NCBI GenBank assembly: GCA_036346225.1
Contig: JARFIW010001491.1
Span: 2,170,001 to 2,234,000 of the forward strand
Length of the DNA stretch: 64,000 nucleotides
Direction of reading: 5' to 3'
Source: Platerodrilus igneus
Lineage: Eukaryota > Arthropoda > Insecta > Coleoptera > Lycidae
Position numbers and translations under genes: made by a program. The notes under the pieces are model-generated. The model ran no database searches. It saw nothing but the letters and a program-made list of their open reading frames with translations, and was not told where the DNA came from. Positions within the stretch are counted from its first letter, which is position 1. Each line of letters begins with the position of its first letter. Positions 44,380 through 56,970 of the stretch are shown here, piece after piece.

Positions 44380-44400
44380 TTTGTGTATTTTAGGAAGTCC
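42023..44400 (+). pseudogene. PLE-3 RT plus GIY-YIG polyprotein, disabled
   Basis: The ATG at 42,023 starts MGFYQYIRIEHG, followed by a stop, then a frame rich in the PLE N-terminal pattern (FLERCRREELKP) and a second stop after SEKINK. Later fragments are YYVLPKIHKSDILLRPIIS (about 43,050; RT entry motif L-P-K-I-H-K) and, in the frame 43,450-43,683, MGSPLSPIIAQIVMDKLVE followed by VKYVDDILCSLPE with an intact YVDD box. FFLESFHINQEQN ends the GIY-YIG domain (44,104-44,400), which has QCECKASYVGQTKQ, a stop, then RMTQHKSDA. PLE RTs are related to telomerase RT. At least four stops or frameshifts make it inactive. Confidence 0.88.
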
Positions 44401-45140
44401 GTAAAATTTGGGAGCAGCAGCATTGTGAATTGTTAATTTTTTTGCTTCTTCGTGGATTATATTATTCGATTTTCTTAAATCTGATATTATTTTGTTGGAT
44501 TTTTGTTGAATGATACTTGTGGGGTCTTTGTCTAAGGGAGTGTAATATTTTTTGTTAGTAATGATGGAATTGGATAAACTTATGTACTAAGTTTTTTTTA
44601 ATAAAACTGTTACATTGCCTTTGTCAGATTGAATTAAGATTAAATATTTATTTTTTTGCATACGTGTTAATGTTTTTTGGAAAATTTGTTGTATATCAGA
44701 ATTATATTTTGAAGTATTATGAAGAAAGTTAGTTATAATGTTTGCAGTGCGTGCTAAAAGTATATATTTTTTTTATTTTCTTCATTTGTAACTGATGCTG
44801 CTATTGCTTCCACATCAGCGAGTAATTTTGGTATGTTAATATTATTGGTTGTCGGAGGTATGCTGAATTTAGGACCTAATGCTAAAAAATGTTTTATGTC
44901 ATTCGGTATGTCAACGTTTGACAGATTTTTAAACCATGAATCTTGTATTTTGATATTATTCTTATCTAACTCCTTTAGTTTTTGTAACTTTCTTTGATTG
45001 GAGATTTTGATTTTGTGGAAAGTCTTATTATAATGTATTAACATTCTCTTGGAAAATTCCACAATAACATCTTTTGGAAGAAAAGCAACGTCCACTTTTA
45101 TTTTTCTTAATTGTATTTCTAAACTATTTAGATCATCATG
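44380..45140 (-). pseudogene. PLE-4 inverted N-terminal piece
   Basis: The minus strand from about 45,130 reads SLEIQLRKIKVDVAFLPKDV, then FSKRMLIHYNKTF, LKELDKNNIKIQDSWFKNLS, and FLALGPKFSIPPTTNNINIP, the L-x-L-G-x-K-F-x-x-P motif that begins the PLE conserved region. It continues to QSDKGN and the RT entry block before meeting PLE-3. The apparent frame upstream of 45,130 is only the antisense of the plus copy. A frame break occurs at about 44,765. Confidence 0.82.
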
Positions 45141-45141
45141 A

Positions 45142-47103
45142 GTGATTAAAACATTTTTAGCATTAGGTCCTAAATTCGGCATACCTCCGACAACCAATAA
45201 TATTAACATACCAAAATTACTCGCTGATGTGGAACCAGTAGCAGCATCAGTTACAAATGAAGAAAATAAAAAATATATACTTTTAGCACGCACTACAAAC
45301 ATTATAACAAACTTTCTTCATAATACTTCAAAATATAATTCTGATATACAACAAATTTTCCAAAAAACATTAACACGTATGCAAAAAAATAAAGATTTAA
45401 TCTTAATTCAATCTGACAAAGGCAATGTAACAGTTTTATTAAAAAAAACTTATTACATAAGTTTATCCAATTCCATCATTACTAACAAAAAATATTACAC
45501 TCCCTTAGACAAAGACCCCACAAGTATCATTCAACAAAAATCCAACAAAATAATATCAGATTTAAGAAAATCGAATAATATAATCCCCGAAGAAGCAAAA
45601 AAATTAACAATTTACAATGCTGCTGCTCCCAAATTTTACGGACTTCCTAAAATACACAAACCCGCACTCACACTTAGACCAATAATTTCATCAATTTCAG
45701 CTCCCAATTCCAAAATTGCAGAAATGATTACCAACATACTTACTAATGCATATAACACAGACAACATTTATTATGTCTCAGAGATTCTTTTCAGTTTGCG
45801 ACTTTTATAAACGAATACCAACTTCCAACAGGTTATGTGTTGATTAGTTTAGATGCTATTTCTCTCTTCAATAACATTCCTTTTACTCTTGTAAAAGATA
45901 GTATGGAAACGCATTGGGAAACAATTAAATCTCACTGCAAACTAAGTTATAACAAATTTATTAATCTAGTAGAATTTATCTTTAACACAACATACTTTAC
46001 TTATGACAATACCTTCTACAAACAAACTATAGGCAGTCTCATGGGATCCACGATATCTCCTATAATTGCACAATACGTTATGGATGACCTACTCAATACA
46101 TGTATTCCTAAACTAAATTTTCAAGTTCCATTTTTCAAGAAATATGTTGATGACTTAATTTGCAGTATTCCTGAAGGAAGAAGTGACGAAGTACTTCAAC
46201 TATTCAACACATACAACACAGATATACAATTTACTATAGAAACAGAAACCAACAAAAGTATTCCTTTTTAGATATGCTAATTACTGGAACAGAAAACAAC
46301 ATCCTTATTACTAGTTGGTATCGAAAACCAATGTCTTCTGGAAGATTTTTAAATTTTCATTCCTATCATCCACTGAAAACCAAAATTAAACTAGTACTAG
46401 GAATGAAAAATAGAATTGAACTAATATCACACCCTACACAAAAAAACTATAACTTAAACCAATTAAAAAACATACTTATACAAAATTCATACCTCCAGGA
46501 TTAATAAATAAATTATTATTCAATAATTCTTCGAAATCAGAATATACAACAAACAATACAACAATAAAAAACAACAATAGTAATAACAATTCCATAACAC
46601 AACCTTTATTTTACACACTTCCATACATACAAAACGTCACAAATAAAATATCTCACATATTTAAAGAATTTAAAGATTTAAAAATTTCCAATAAAACTAT
46701 ACTCACTATAAATAAGATATTTTCTAAAGTAAAAGACAACACTCAAAAACTACAGGAGTCTGGTTTAGTTTATGAAATACCTTGTCAGAATTGTCAAACC
46801 TGTTATGTTGGACAAACAGCAAGATGGCTTTCAGCGAGAATAATTTCACACAAAAGTGATTGTAAGAGGAAAATTAACTCTTGTGCTCTTACCACTCATG
46901 TAATTGAAACGGGACATTCCATGAACTATACAGACACTAAAATTATTTTCAGAGAACCAAATTATCACAAACGTTTATTTTTAGAAATGATTGCAATATC
47001 AATAAATGAAAACACACTAAACAAGAAAACAGATACACAAAATTTGAACAATATTTATTCTTATCTAATATCCCTTATTAAAAGTAATAATCATTCACTT
47101 TAA
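45142..47103 (+). pseudogene. PLE-4 RT plus GIY-YIG ORF, lightly disabled
   Basis: Frame 45,142-45,810 has FLALGPKFGIPPTTNN, ILIQSDKGNVTVLLKKTYY and APKFYGLPKIHKPALTLRPI, the PLE RT opening. After a frameshift near 45,810, LISLDAISLFNNIPFTLVKD holds the first catalytic Asp. MGSTISPIIAQYVMDDLL and KKYVDDLICSIPEG (YVDD) follow to 46,271. After another shift come WYRKPMSSGRFLNFHSYHP and, past an Asn-rich linker at 46,540-46,600, VYEIPCQNCQTCYVGQTARW, a cysteine pair plus GIY-YIG core, ending KRLFLEMIAISINENTLNKK. All catalytic motifs are intact; about three frameshifts separate them. It is the best preserved PLE here and probably the youngest apart from PLE-2. Confidence 0.9.
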
Positions 47104-47110
47104 TTTTTCA

Positions 47111-47439
47111 AAAATTAGTTTAAATTTATTTATAACTTTAATTTGATACATATTTATAAATACATTGAGATATATAAATTTTCCTGCACAGACTAATTAT
47201 TTTACATAGTCAGTAACTGTTAATATATGTCAGTGTCTTTCAAATTTTCATACTTTGTACATTTAAAATTTTTCCTTAGTTATATGTATATATAAAACTC
47301 ATAACCGTAAGTAATGTTAAACTACTATTCCAACAATTAATTTTATATGTATTAGATGTATTATCGAAAGCTTGAATGATTGAAAGAGTATTTTATTAAT
47401 CCATCAAATTTGACTGCTTTTCCCAATAATAAAACAAAT

Positions 47440-47486
<47 letters not shown>

Positions 47487-47616
47487 ACTGTATTTTAAAT
47501 AGATTTTTAAATAGACAAAACACATCAGGTAGGTATCGAAAAATAGCAAACATAGTCATCCCCTATTTGTATTTAAATCGGCTGGTAGAGCTTCTTTTAA
47601 TTTCGTAACGTTTTAC
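47111..47616. other. PLE-4 3' flank and (TA)n run
   Basis: This is AT-rich sequence, with a TA run at 47,442-47,482. No hammerhead-like motif was recognised here, so the 3' terminal region of PLE-4 is missing or unrecognised. Confidence 0.5.
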
Positions 47617-48720
47617 ATTATGCTATCATGACGGACTCAACAGCTATGTTAGAACAAGGTCGTTAAGATTTGATGATTAATAAATTCAAGACTGATGGTT
47701 TATAACTTCATACGAATAACCACAATCAATACAGAAGGAAATAATTGAATACATTTATTACATTCCAAAATACTTGCAATTTTTATATTTAAGAATAAAA
47801 ATTCATCACCTTTCTTATGTTATCATGATTATAATAAAAAAACCACATTTCGGCCAAGGACTTTAGTAGTAAATACGAATTACACCGTATAGTATTACGC
47901 TATAGGTTCAATAAACTTAGCACTAAATAGGATATAACCTCGCGATATAACGACGATTACAAATATAATTTTCCTACGTATTGCAATTAATTTCAAAAAG
48001 TGAAATAAATTGGAATTTTAAAACCTAATATTATTTAGTGTTATAAAAATAGACACATATTCTTTTTAAAAAAAGCACTTAATAAATATTAACGAACTGA
48101 AATTAGCTTTTATTTATACAACAGCCAGTGCGGAAATAACTTTCAGAACCGACAATGTAACAAAAGTTATGTAAGACCCACAAGATTTGTTAATTCTGTC
48201 GTCCTATCTTCTTTAAACTGCATAGTATTGATTCCTCAAGCTCTGTGTGCATCCACACGATGAATGCAAGTGAGAAATGAGTAAAAAAAATAGGTCGCCG
48301 GTTTGAAACGCAACAAAAAAATCGTTCTAAAATTTACTTGCTAAAACGAATACAAAAATTCATCTTTAATTTCATTAAACGTTTTGAAAAATAGAGTAAA
48401 GGGGTGTGCGTCAAGGGAAAGGTAAATAAAGAATTGCAATCAGGTGGGCACTAACTGGTAAAAATGCGTTAAACTAACCTATTGTATTTACCAAAAAGCA
48501 TGAGAAATCCAAAATGTAAACAAATAAAATGCACTTCTTTGCACACTTACGAAGAACTAAAAATTAGCAGCATGTTCGCACGTCGCGCATTTAATAGTAA
48601 ATTTCCTGTAAAAATCCATTTTCACACTATATACATGAGAACAGAAACACGTGAACACAAGACAGTTCAGTTCGTAGACCGCACTTTTCACAATTTTCAT
48701 TCGACTGAAAAAAAATATTC
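47617..48720 (+). repeat. R1 copy C (unoccupied mariner site)
   Basis: This is the most complete R1 copy. It contains the left part seen in copy B and the right part seen in copy A. The site corresponding to the mariner in copy B is uninterrupted near 47,780. The open frame at 48,482-48,736 lies within R1 but is not conserved in copy A, so it is probably not coding. Confidence 0.85.
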
Positions 48721-49188
48721 AATACAATCTCATTGATTTTATGAATGAACAACTTCTCCCGGATAACGAACTCGCGATAGGGTTGATGACTTAAACCGAA
48801 CGACACCGAATACGTTAAATCATAATTATAATTTAGCTAAAATTTCGGCATCTTCCCGTTACGATCTCTAAGCTGGCACTAACTCAACCACCACCATTCC
48901 ATCCAAGTATGTAGTAGAAAGTCGGTATAAAGTTTTGTGCGGCGCATGCTACGTTAAGTGGGTAATGCTAACTGTACTTTTGCACACAATGTTATGATGA
49001 TGGACGAACCTTTTTTTGTATCATGTAATAGAATAAAAATTTACAGTAACAAAATTGTGTGGCCATCTCACGCATTTTTCACGGATAATGAGATTTGTCA
49101 TAGAAGATTTTGGATTGAAAGTGTATGGAAGTGAGAGTCATTCCCTCATTTATTTACAACGCTTAGATTAATAAACTGTAAACTCTGG

Positions 49189-49241
<53 letters not shown>

Positions 49242-49590
49242 ATATAGTTTATATCACATCAGCGGAATAATAAAATTGGACTTTTATGAGCAAAAAATAT
49301 GAAAGAAGTCTAATGAAAATTTCACATATTGTGACGAGCATATGAAATGCGGGCATATAAACCTAATCTGAATTAAAACTAGGAGTTCTGTTTGTTTTTA
49401 TACACGATATCTCTAAACTCATGAACAGCCCAAGTTTTATCAGCTGATTAATTAAGAAATATTAAATCATACTGGGTGCGTAAAGTTATAATTAGAAAAA
49501 TCCCAGATTAAGATAACAAAATGCGAAGACGCAGGAACCCAAAACAAGATAACATGGAACACGTTTCTATTACAAATTTTCATATCTGTA
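48721..49590. other. Unassigned sequence with (TA)n
   Basis: It has a TA run at 49,190-49,238. Otherwise nothing was recognised. Confidence 0.4.
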
Positions 49591-50881
49591 CGACGGTAGG
49601 GTGAAAAGTTCTCGGCCTGACACAGAGATGGCTTTCCAATCAGTAAAGTTTGTGAATCGCGCCTGCGTGCGCATGTCATTAGTTCGTATGATAAGTTTCA
49701 ACTTGTTATCTCAAGTACTTTGTTTACACGAATTTTTCCAAGCAGACGTCTTATGCGTGTTTCCTTAAGATGGATAAACTTGAATATCGTGCGGTCATAA
49801 AGTTCTTCGTTTTGGACGGATTAACCCCTTAGGAAATTCATCCGAAGTTGACAAAAGTTTACGGAAACTCTGCCCCTTCCCTGTCAACCGTTAAAAAGTG
49901 GGCAGCTGAATTTAAACGTGGTCGCACGTCTCTCAAAGATGACCCACGTGAAGGACGACCAAAAACCGCAACCACACCGAAAACGATCGAAAAAGTGCAT
50001 GATATCGTGTTGGGCGATAGGCGAGTGAAAGTGTAGGAGATAACTGAGACTGTAGAGATATCGGACGAAAGAGTGCGAAATATCTTACACAAAGAGTTAG
50101 GGATGCGAAAGCTCTGCGCAAGATGGGTGCCGCCTTTTTTGAATGCCCATCAAAAGCAAATGCGAAAACGAGTTTCGCAACAATGTTTGGCCCGGTTCAA
50201 TAAGGATTCGAGCGATTTTGTGCGGCGATTTGTCACTACGGATGAGACATAGATCAACGATTACACGCCAGAAACGAAACAGCAGTCGAAGCAGTGGGTG
50301 GAAGCCGGTTGTTCAGTGCTAAAGAAAGCGAAGTCAATCGCATCTGTCGGAAAGGTTATGACCAGCGTGTTTGGGGTGCGAAAGGGATCCTGTTAATAGA
50401 TTACCTTGAAAAAGGCACAACAATTACAGACCAATATTACTCCACCCTTCTTGAGCAGCTGGATGCCAAAATTCGCAATAAGAAGCCTGGCTTGAAAAAG
50501 AGAAAAATCATCTTTCGCCAAGACAACGCACCTGCACACAAGGGTGCGTTGGCGATGGGAAAATTTGCGGATTTGAGGTACAACTTGCTCGGCCATCTCC
50601 CTATTCCCCTGATTTGGCGCCTTCTGACTTCTATCTGTTCCCAAACTTGAAGAAATTTGTTTCTGGGAAACGCTTCATGTCCAATGATGAAGTTGAGAGG
50701 GCCGTAGACGAATATTTTCACAGACTTCTAGACTTACTTCCGGGAAGGAATTCTGATGTTGGAGAAACACTGGACCAAGTGTGTTGAAGTTAAGGGGGAT
50801 TATGTCGAAAAATAAAATCATTTTTTTTACTGAAAATTGCAGTCTTTCATTGTAGACCGAGAACTTTTCACCTTACCCTCG
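49591..50881 (+). mobile_element. Second mariner element, complete ends
   Basis: The left end CGACGGTAGGGTGAAAAGTT and the right end, read inward, CGAGGGTAAGGTGAAAAGTT form inverted repeats of about 28 bp, with TA on both outer sides (49,589-49,590 and 50,882-50,883). Length is 1,291 bp. It is clearly a different mariner lineage from the one at 26,550, judging by both ends and protein. Confidence 0.93.
49770..50815 (+). pseudogene. Mariner transposase, disabled
   Basis: It starts at the ATG at 49,770 (MDKLEYRAVIKFFVLDGLTP) and ends at TAA at 50,813-50,815 after KGDYVEK. Helix-turn-helix and linker: LSTVKKWAAEFKRGRTSLKD and REGRPKTATTPK. First catalytic block FVTTDET at about 50,232-50,249; second RQDNAPAHKG at about 50,517; third, out of frame after about 50,600, contains A-P-S-D-F-Y-L-F-P-N. 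In-frame stops lie at 49,830, 50,034 and 50,250; the last probably replaces the Trp after DET. Two or more frameshifts follow (near 50,290 and 50,600). The ancestral protein was about 347 residues, normal for the family. Confidence 0.92.
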
Positions 50882-50883
50882 TA

Positions 50884-51335
50884 GAACAGTGGTTCTTAAA
50901 AATTTTCAGGCTTGTTAGGCGGCTGTATCTTAAAACATTTTTTGATAACTTGTAGACTCTTTAAACATTAAACTAGGTATAATTCACAAATAAGCTACTG
51001 CTAACAAAACTTTTTTTTAACAAACAAACATTTATTCTAAAAATGGCAAATCTAAGTCATCAAATTAAGTTCAAATTTCATTAGAATGGATGTATCTGCT
51101 TTGTCTGAGCCAATTTAATGGTGTAATAAATAAAACCAGTGTTACACATGTTACACGTATGACGAGTAGGCCTGAAAGAAAGAACACAATCAGTAATAAG
51201 GAGTGAACTCATCCAAATTACGGGGTAAAAACGAAACTAAGAAGGAAAAGAAAGAAAACGAATGCTACGCTAACACAGTCGAAGAACCGACGGAGGGTGA
51301 GTCTAAGGAACAAAACGACAGGACCCACGAACCAA
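50884..51335. other. Unassigned sequence
   Basis: This stretch lies between the mariner and the gypsy fragment. No pol sequence upstream of the integrase was recognised. Confidence 0.4.
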
Positions 51336-51339
51336 TTCG

Positions 51340-52420
51340 CCTTTCTTAGAACATCTTAAAACGTCTATCGCTTGCAATTCTCAGGGCGATTGGAAAATCG
51401 CCGTCCCTTCAGAGCAGCAAAAACATCTGATTGTCCTTCATCACGATCCTCCTACTTCCGGTCATTGTGGTGTGACCAAAACCTATGCCCGTATCCTACA
51501 AACCTACTTCTGGCACAGTCTTCGAGCTGACGTCGCTCGCTATATCCGACGTTGTCCCGTTTGTGCTGCTCACAAAGTTGAACAGTTACCTCCTCCTGGT
51601 TTCTTTGGCCCTAGAGTCAAACCTTCCTACCCTTGGCAAGTTATTTCCTGTGACATTGTAGGTCCCCTTCCTCGTTCCACCAAAGGTCATTCCTATGTTT
51701 GCGTAGCGGCTGACTATTTTATCAAATTTCCTCTTTTCTTCCTTCTATGCAAGGCTACTGCACAGTCCATCACTAAGATCATAGAAGACCAAGTCTTCCT
51801 CTTTTTCGGCGTCCCTCAATAATTTATCACTGATAACGGTGTACAATTTCGTAGCCATCAGCTTATACCAAGGTCCCGGGTTCGAATCCCGACTCGGTCC
51901 GCTTGAAAAATGTTAGGCGAGCATTTTTCATAAAAATACACCTTCGTTCGGATGAGAGGTAAAATGGAGATCCCGTGTGTGAGTGTTGTCACGCACGTTA
52001 AAGATCCCTACCTTGATTGGAACAGCAAGAGTTCTGCAAAATTCCAAATTTTCCAGGTAAAAAAAACTCGCTTTCTGGCCAATGCAGTACCATCGGGTGG
52101 AGCAATGAAAAATCACATGTAAAGTAATCAGCTTATTACCTTGTGCCCGTTATCATACCAAGAACCTTTATACCGCTTGCTACCATCCTCAAGTTAATCC
52201 TACTGAACGAGTTAACCGTGTCCTAAAAACCATTATTGCTTCCCATGTACTCGACAACCAACGTCATTGGGATCTGAACCTCCCAAAAATTTCTTGTGCA
52301 ATCCGCACTTCCAAACGTCAGATCATAGGCTGTACTCCGTTCTTCGCTCTCTTTGGTCGTGAGCATATTCGGCGATTATTTCGGGCAACTGTCCGAAATA
52401 AACGACAGGTATATTCCTGA
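51340..52420 (+). pseudogene. Ty3/gypsy-type integrase fragment, split by SINE1
   Basis: From about 51,340, SIACNSQGDWKIAVPSEQQ leads to the integrase zinc finger: HHDPPTSGHCG...YIRRCPVCAAHK, a His-His/Cys-Cys arrangement. The core follows: WQVISCDIVGPLP (first catalytic D) and, after a stop at 51,820, FITDNGVQFRSHQL (second D). SINE1 interrupts at 51,867. Beyond it, one base out of frame, YHPQVNPTERVNRVL supplies the catalytic Glu and CTPFFALFGREHI ends the core. No protease, RT or LTR was found, so this is a fragment of a gypsy-like retrotransposon. Confidence 0.88.
51867..52126 (+). mobile_element. SINE1 insertion with 10-bp target duplication
   Basis: It is flanked by ATCAGCTTAT at 51,857-51,866 and 52,127-52,136. 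The insert is 260 bp, starting at the B-box side of the tRNA head (CCCGGGTTCGAATCCC is intact) and ending TGGAGCAATGAAAAATCACA. It lacks the first part of the head (A-box), so it is 5'-truncated. The direct target duplication is the mark of LINE-type target-primed insertion. Confidence 0.92.
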
Positions 52421-55400
52421 TTCTGAACATACTTCACCATGTGAAAATCTGACAAAAAACATCTATAGTAAAACCATGCCGAACAAAAAATTTGCTTCTG
52501 TAGAACCATTAATATTGTTCGTAATGTAACTTTAGCAAAAAGAATGACAGAATGTTCTTTCATCACAAGCAAAGTTTAATTCACAACACGTTATCAAAAT
52601 AGGTGTGTGTGTAGAATTCATAGCAAGTCGTTATCAATTGATAAAGTCAAACAACATTTCGAAGAGCTGAATGCAATCACGTAACGTAAGTAAACCAATA
52701 CAAAATATATTAATACAGCCTTTTTATTAAACAAGATGCGAACTACAACCAATTTTAACAAGTTTTCAAATACGCGTCGACGATGGTTTGAATAATTTGT
52801 TGAAGTACACAATCTCTATAGTAACTTATTATATACGAGGTTGTATTTGAATATAAAGAACGAAATCTATACAAATAGATACCTGAATAAAGTACTGTAC
52901 AAACGACTACGCCTTTGTCGGCGGTACGTACCAATCTGTACCTGCAAGAATAATTAAACATAAAACACACATGTAAAATATAACTCTAACAAGTAACTTG
53001 AATTAACTTAAATGATAAACAATATTAGATTACCGGTTTAAGGACAAGCATCTGAATTCTTCACTTCTCGCGTACTAACATTAAATATTAATTATATCTA
53101 ATAACAATCAAGCTGAAGGGTGTTTTGTAAATAAAAGAAGTACTCCAATATACACTCCATAAATATTGCAGCATACTTTAGGGTACCAGACTAAGTGGCA
53201 TTTAACCACTGTAATTAAATTGGCACAACAAACAACTAATTAATTATATTTACACAGCAGCATCAACATACGTATCATAAATATCGTCAGAACATTATCT
53301 ACTTACTCTATAAACCTGTACGAAACGAGCTTATTCCTAATAGAAACTACTGAAACACAAAAGCACAAAAAACTACATATCTACAGTAGTGCATTTAAAT
53401 ACAATCCCAAAATCATTGGGAAAATCTTACAGGATAAAACAGTCCAGGTCTACTCATCAAAACTCTTAACATTTCGAGAATGTGGACAATCTACGTACCA
53501 TAAGGAGTCAAGTAAACAGCTGTTGAACACGATAATATGTTGTTCCCTCACGCTGGCTGTGAAGAGTACTGGTAACTGTTCAACTAGTAACAAACCGTCA
53601 CACCCAAAGAAAACACAAAGTATTAATATGAAAACCTAAAACATTTATTTGCCATCGGCCGGTACGGTATCTTAATTTTGTAATAGGATAATTTATAAAA
53701 TTTTAAGCATTATATCAAAACCTTGATAGCAAAAGCGTGTGAATACTCTAATGGCACCGTAACCCCATTTGTGCATTCATTGACAACAGAATCAAGATTT
53801 TTTATTTCTAACTGCCTGATCGGGTTTACAGTTTATAAATAGTACTGCGGTAAAGAAAGAACAATCACAATTTTCATTTAAATTACTTGTATTATGTATG
53901 ACAAACACGAAGTACACTCGCCAAGAAACTTTTAACATCGTATTAGTAAGAAAACCTCATTGTAAAACCAACACATGAATTTATAGGAACAACAAAAAAA
54001 CAGAACCAAAAACGATTTTCAATTGTACTTTAAATTAACAACCTTTAGAGAATTATTGATTTTCAAAACACATGCCTAGATAAGCAACCAGGAAATATAA
54101 CATAAACATGCGGACCTGCAAATTAAATAAGGGACTCGCAAAGTGGGTTGCCTAACTTACCTGTTCCGAACTTGAAATAATAAGCGTAGCGAACTCGTAT
54201 ATTCAAATAAGTAAAAACTGAGATGGTATATAAATCAAGCAACCAGTAAATTTACAAGTACGAAATGAAACGTAATACACAATTCAAATTAAATATAATA
54301 AACCCAATTAAACACCAGTTGCTTCAAACAAGATACATATTTCGACCACTATGCGGTAATATTAAATAGCAAAACTTTAAAAGCAATTATAAAGATTGTT
54401 CAGGAACATTGAGCATCCAAAGAAATTCTCTTCACCGCACAGGTTAGTGATCTCCACAGCATAAGTCAATTGTAACCCTAATAATCCTAAAAATTATTTA
54501 ATTTATATTATTTCTAGAACTCCTAGAACGAAATCAACACAAACTCTGCAATACTGCAATATAACCGGTTTTTTGGCCAAAGAGAAGGTAGATTAAACGA
54601 AGTGGGAACTTCTTAATCAATATTGAAGTGTTCAAGCAGGAATACGTTTCAGTTTAAAAAGGTGGCTAGTTTCGAAAACATGGCTGAGACTTGAAATCTT
54701 TGATATTTTACCATATTTACAATGAACAACGTGTTATTTAAATATAGTTGTTATACAGATATTAGTTTGAGTGATTTATTTTTAAAACATACTGGTTCCG
54801 AAAATCTGATCTCATAAACTCTCGACTTTTGCAAATTGGCGACTTTGTTATTTGGGCTACCTATAACCTTATTTGTATTGCTATTTGAAAGTAACCTGCT
54901 TAAATATTTTATTAACACCTTTAGTAGCACGCTGGAAGAGAAATTTAACATATTTTTAGCGGTAAAATAAGTAGAACGTTTTCTGGTAAGATTGTGATAA
55001 ACAGACATCTACAAATGTAGTGTGATAGGTAAGTTTACAGTTAATTAGATATAACTATATCTACTATGAGATTGTTCATTCTTTATAAAGTTTCTGAAGC
55101 CGCTAGGTAATACCAATTAGATGATTTCTTACGTTACATTTGAAGAATACTATAAGTATGAAGAAGTATAACCGAATATTTGTGGTTAGGTGGGCCATTT
55201 TTATATGTTTGACTATTAACAAGAAAAGTTATATGGATAATCTTAGCAACATATTCTTACCCACTGAGCATATCAGCAACACTTCTTCTTTCGCATAATA
55301 TTTATATATGAGAAATTCTTATTTTTCTCAACATTTCTTTTTATATTTTAATTTTTTAAAATCTTTTTAGATTTAGTAATAGTATAGTGCTTTTGTTATT
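52421..55400. other. Unassigned AT-rich sequence
   Basis: About 3 kb in which I recognised no gene, RNA or repeat. Confidence 0.45.
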
Positions 55401-55406
55401 TTGCCC

Positions 55407-55590
55407 ACACACACACAGGAACCAGTACACATACACACACATCACTCGTACACACATATCACACGCACACACGCACGCATATGCAGAAACATAAACACAT
55501 ACCCACATGCGCTCACACATATGCTAACCTGCGAGCATATATACATATGCATGCGCACTCAGCCGCGTACAAGCATACACACAAGCAATA
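55407..55590 (+). repeat. Degenerate CA-rich microsatellite
   Basis: CACA, ACGCAC and CATAC words dominate about 180 bp, with frequent interruptions. The open frame across it (many His and Thr codons) is compositional. Confidence 0.85.
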
Positions 55591-56900
55591 AATTAGGTAC
55601 ACTTACATACAACTGATAAAGATAAAAACAATAACAAAATAAAGTAGAAAGAAATTAAAAACAAATTATATTCATATTTAGATTTAATTTTATTTTAACA
55701 AATATGTCAACTTATACCTCATATCACTTTAAAATTAATTTTCAAATATTTTGCTTTATAGGTTTCTGTTTTACAATATTTTACTTACAACAGATGTCAA
55801 CTTTTTTCTATCCTCAAAGTAAGTATAATAGGCATTTTTATATTCCGCGAGTTGAAAGACGTTTTTGAAAGAGTTCTTCATCCGTAAATTTTGCTATTAA
55901 AGTACTCAATTGCATAAATGCCCAGTTATTGTAAAAGATTTCGTTTGATCGGATTCAAATATTCTATAACGAATTTGATGTTATAGTACGAAAGTGCATT
56001 AAAATTGCGGAAAGTCGTGTGTACAATATTCAATTGCGTTTTTCTTTTAAGCATAACCATACGGTCGTATTTTGACGAAAGCGCGTATATAATATTCAAA
56101 GAAGAAGGAAAGTTCATCACGTAATCTAGAATAATTCAGTAAAGGTAAATCAACGTTCAAATTATAAGTTATAATATAAAATAAAACAATTAACGACAGC
56201 CATAAATCATGCGATAAACTCGTCAAGATAACGCGCATAGGTAATTCAAAAATGAAAAATAAATAAACAATAATGAATTATTGCAAGATAAGATTTTAAT
56301 TTGAATGAAATCGTATGTGAAACTGGAATGGTTTTAATGCTAAACTGAGAATAAATTTTAAACGATTTGGACAATATGGGTATATGGATTTGGAATGCAA
56401 TTTTGATGTTTAATGGTATATAATGAAAAAATTTCAACTATATGGAAAAAGACGACCAGTATAATTTTACACGGGGAAATAAAAATCATAACGTTTGAAA
56501 ATCTTAAAAAGGATATTTCTATTAGTTAGTTAGTGAAGTTAAGTTGCGTAACATTTTGTATGTATGTCTTTGTGTGAGAGTTGTACAAGTGAATAATTTG
56601 ATTTGGGAGTGGCTAACCTTCAGTAGGTTTTGCAGTTACATAAAAATATTAAACATAACTGATCAAATACGTTTAAATCCGATTTTAATGGGAGGTCGTT
56701 AAAAGTATCAGACTTATTTTATAAAATTTTTGTATCTAATATAGTTTAAATATCAAATGATTTGTGAATGAAAACCCTAATTAGAAATGAGAGTTTTGGA
56801 CTCTATTTTACTGTAAGCGAGTGATTATACAATAATTATATTTTTTTTTGTTAGATTTAATAATTGACTGTTAGGTAAAACTATTTTGGTGGTTTTGGAC
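55591..56900. other. Unassigned AT-rich sequence
   Basis: Nothing recognised on either strand. Confidence 0.4.
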
Positions 56901-56970
56901 ACTATCTTCGTCAATTTTCCAGGTATTATTCCGCATAGCTGGTTGGTTCTGAAGTAAACCGCTGTCAATT

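Larger units (their letters stand above)
44380..47110 (+). mobile_element. PLE-4 with inverted 5' segment
   Basis: The left inverted arm 44,380-44,897 (minus sense) pairs with 45,147-45,661 (plus sense) at high identity. The plus copy continues to a nearly full RT and endonuclease, ending TAA at 47,101-47,103. The minus piece carries further N-terminal coding (44,900-45,130) not present in the plus copy. This is a 5'-inverted PLE insertion, a common PLE arrangement. Confidence 0.88.

Noticed and set aside
44897..45302. 182-codon minus-strand frame read as one protein
   Set aside because: Only the part below about 45,130 is genuine PLE-4 coding. The upstream part is antisense of the plus-strand PLE-4 copy.
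55401..55616. His/Thr-rich open frame
   Set aside because: It lies in a degenerate CA repeat, so amino-acid bias reflects the microsatellite.
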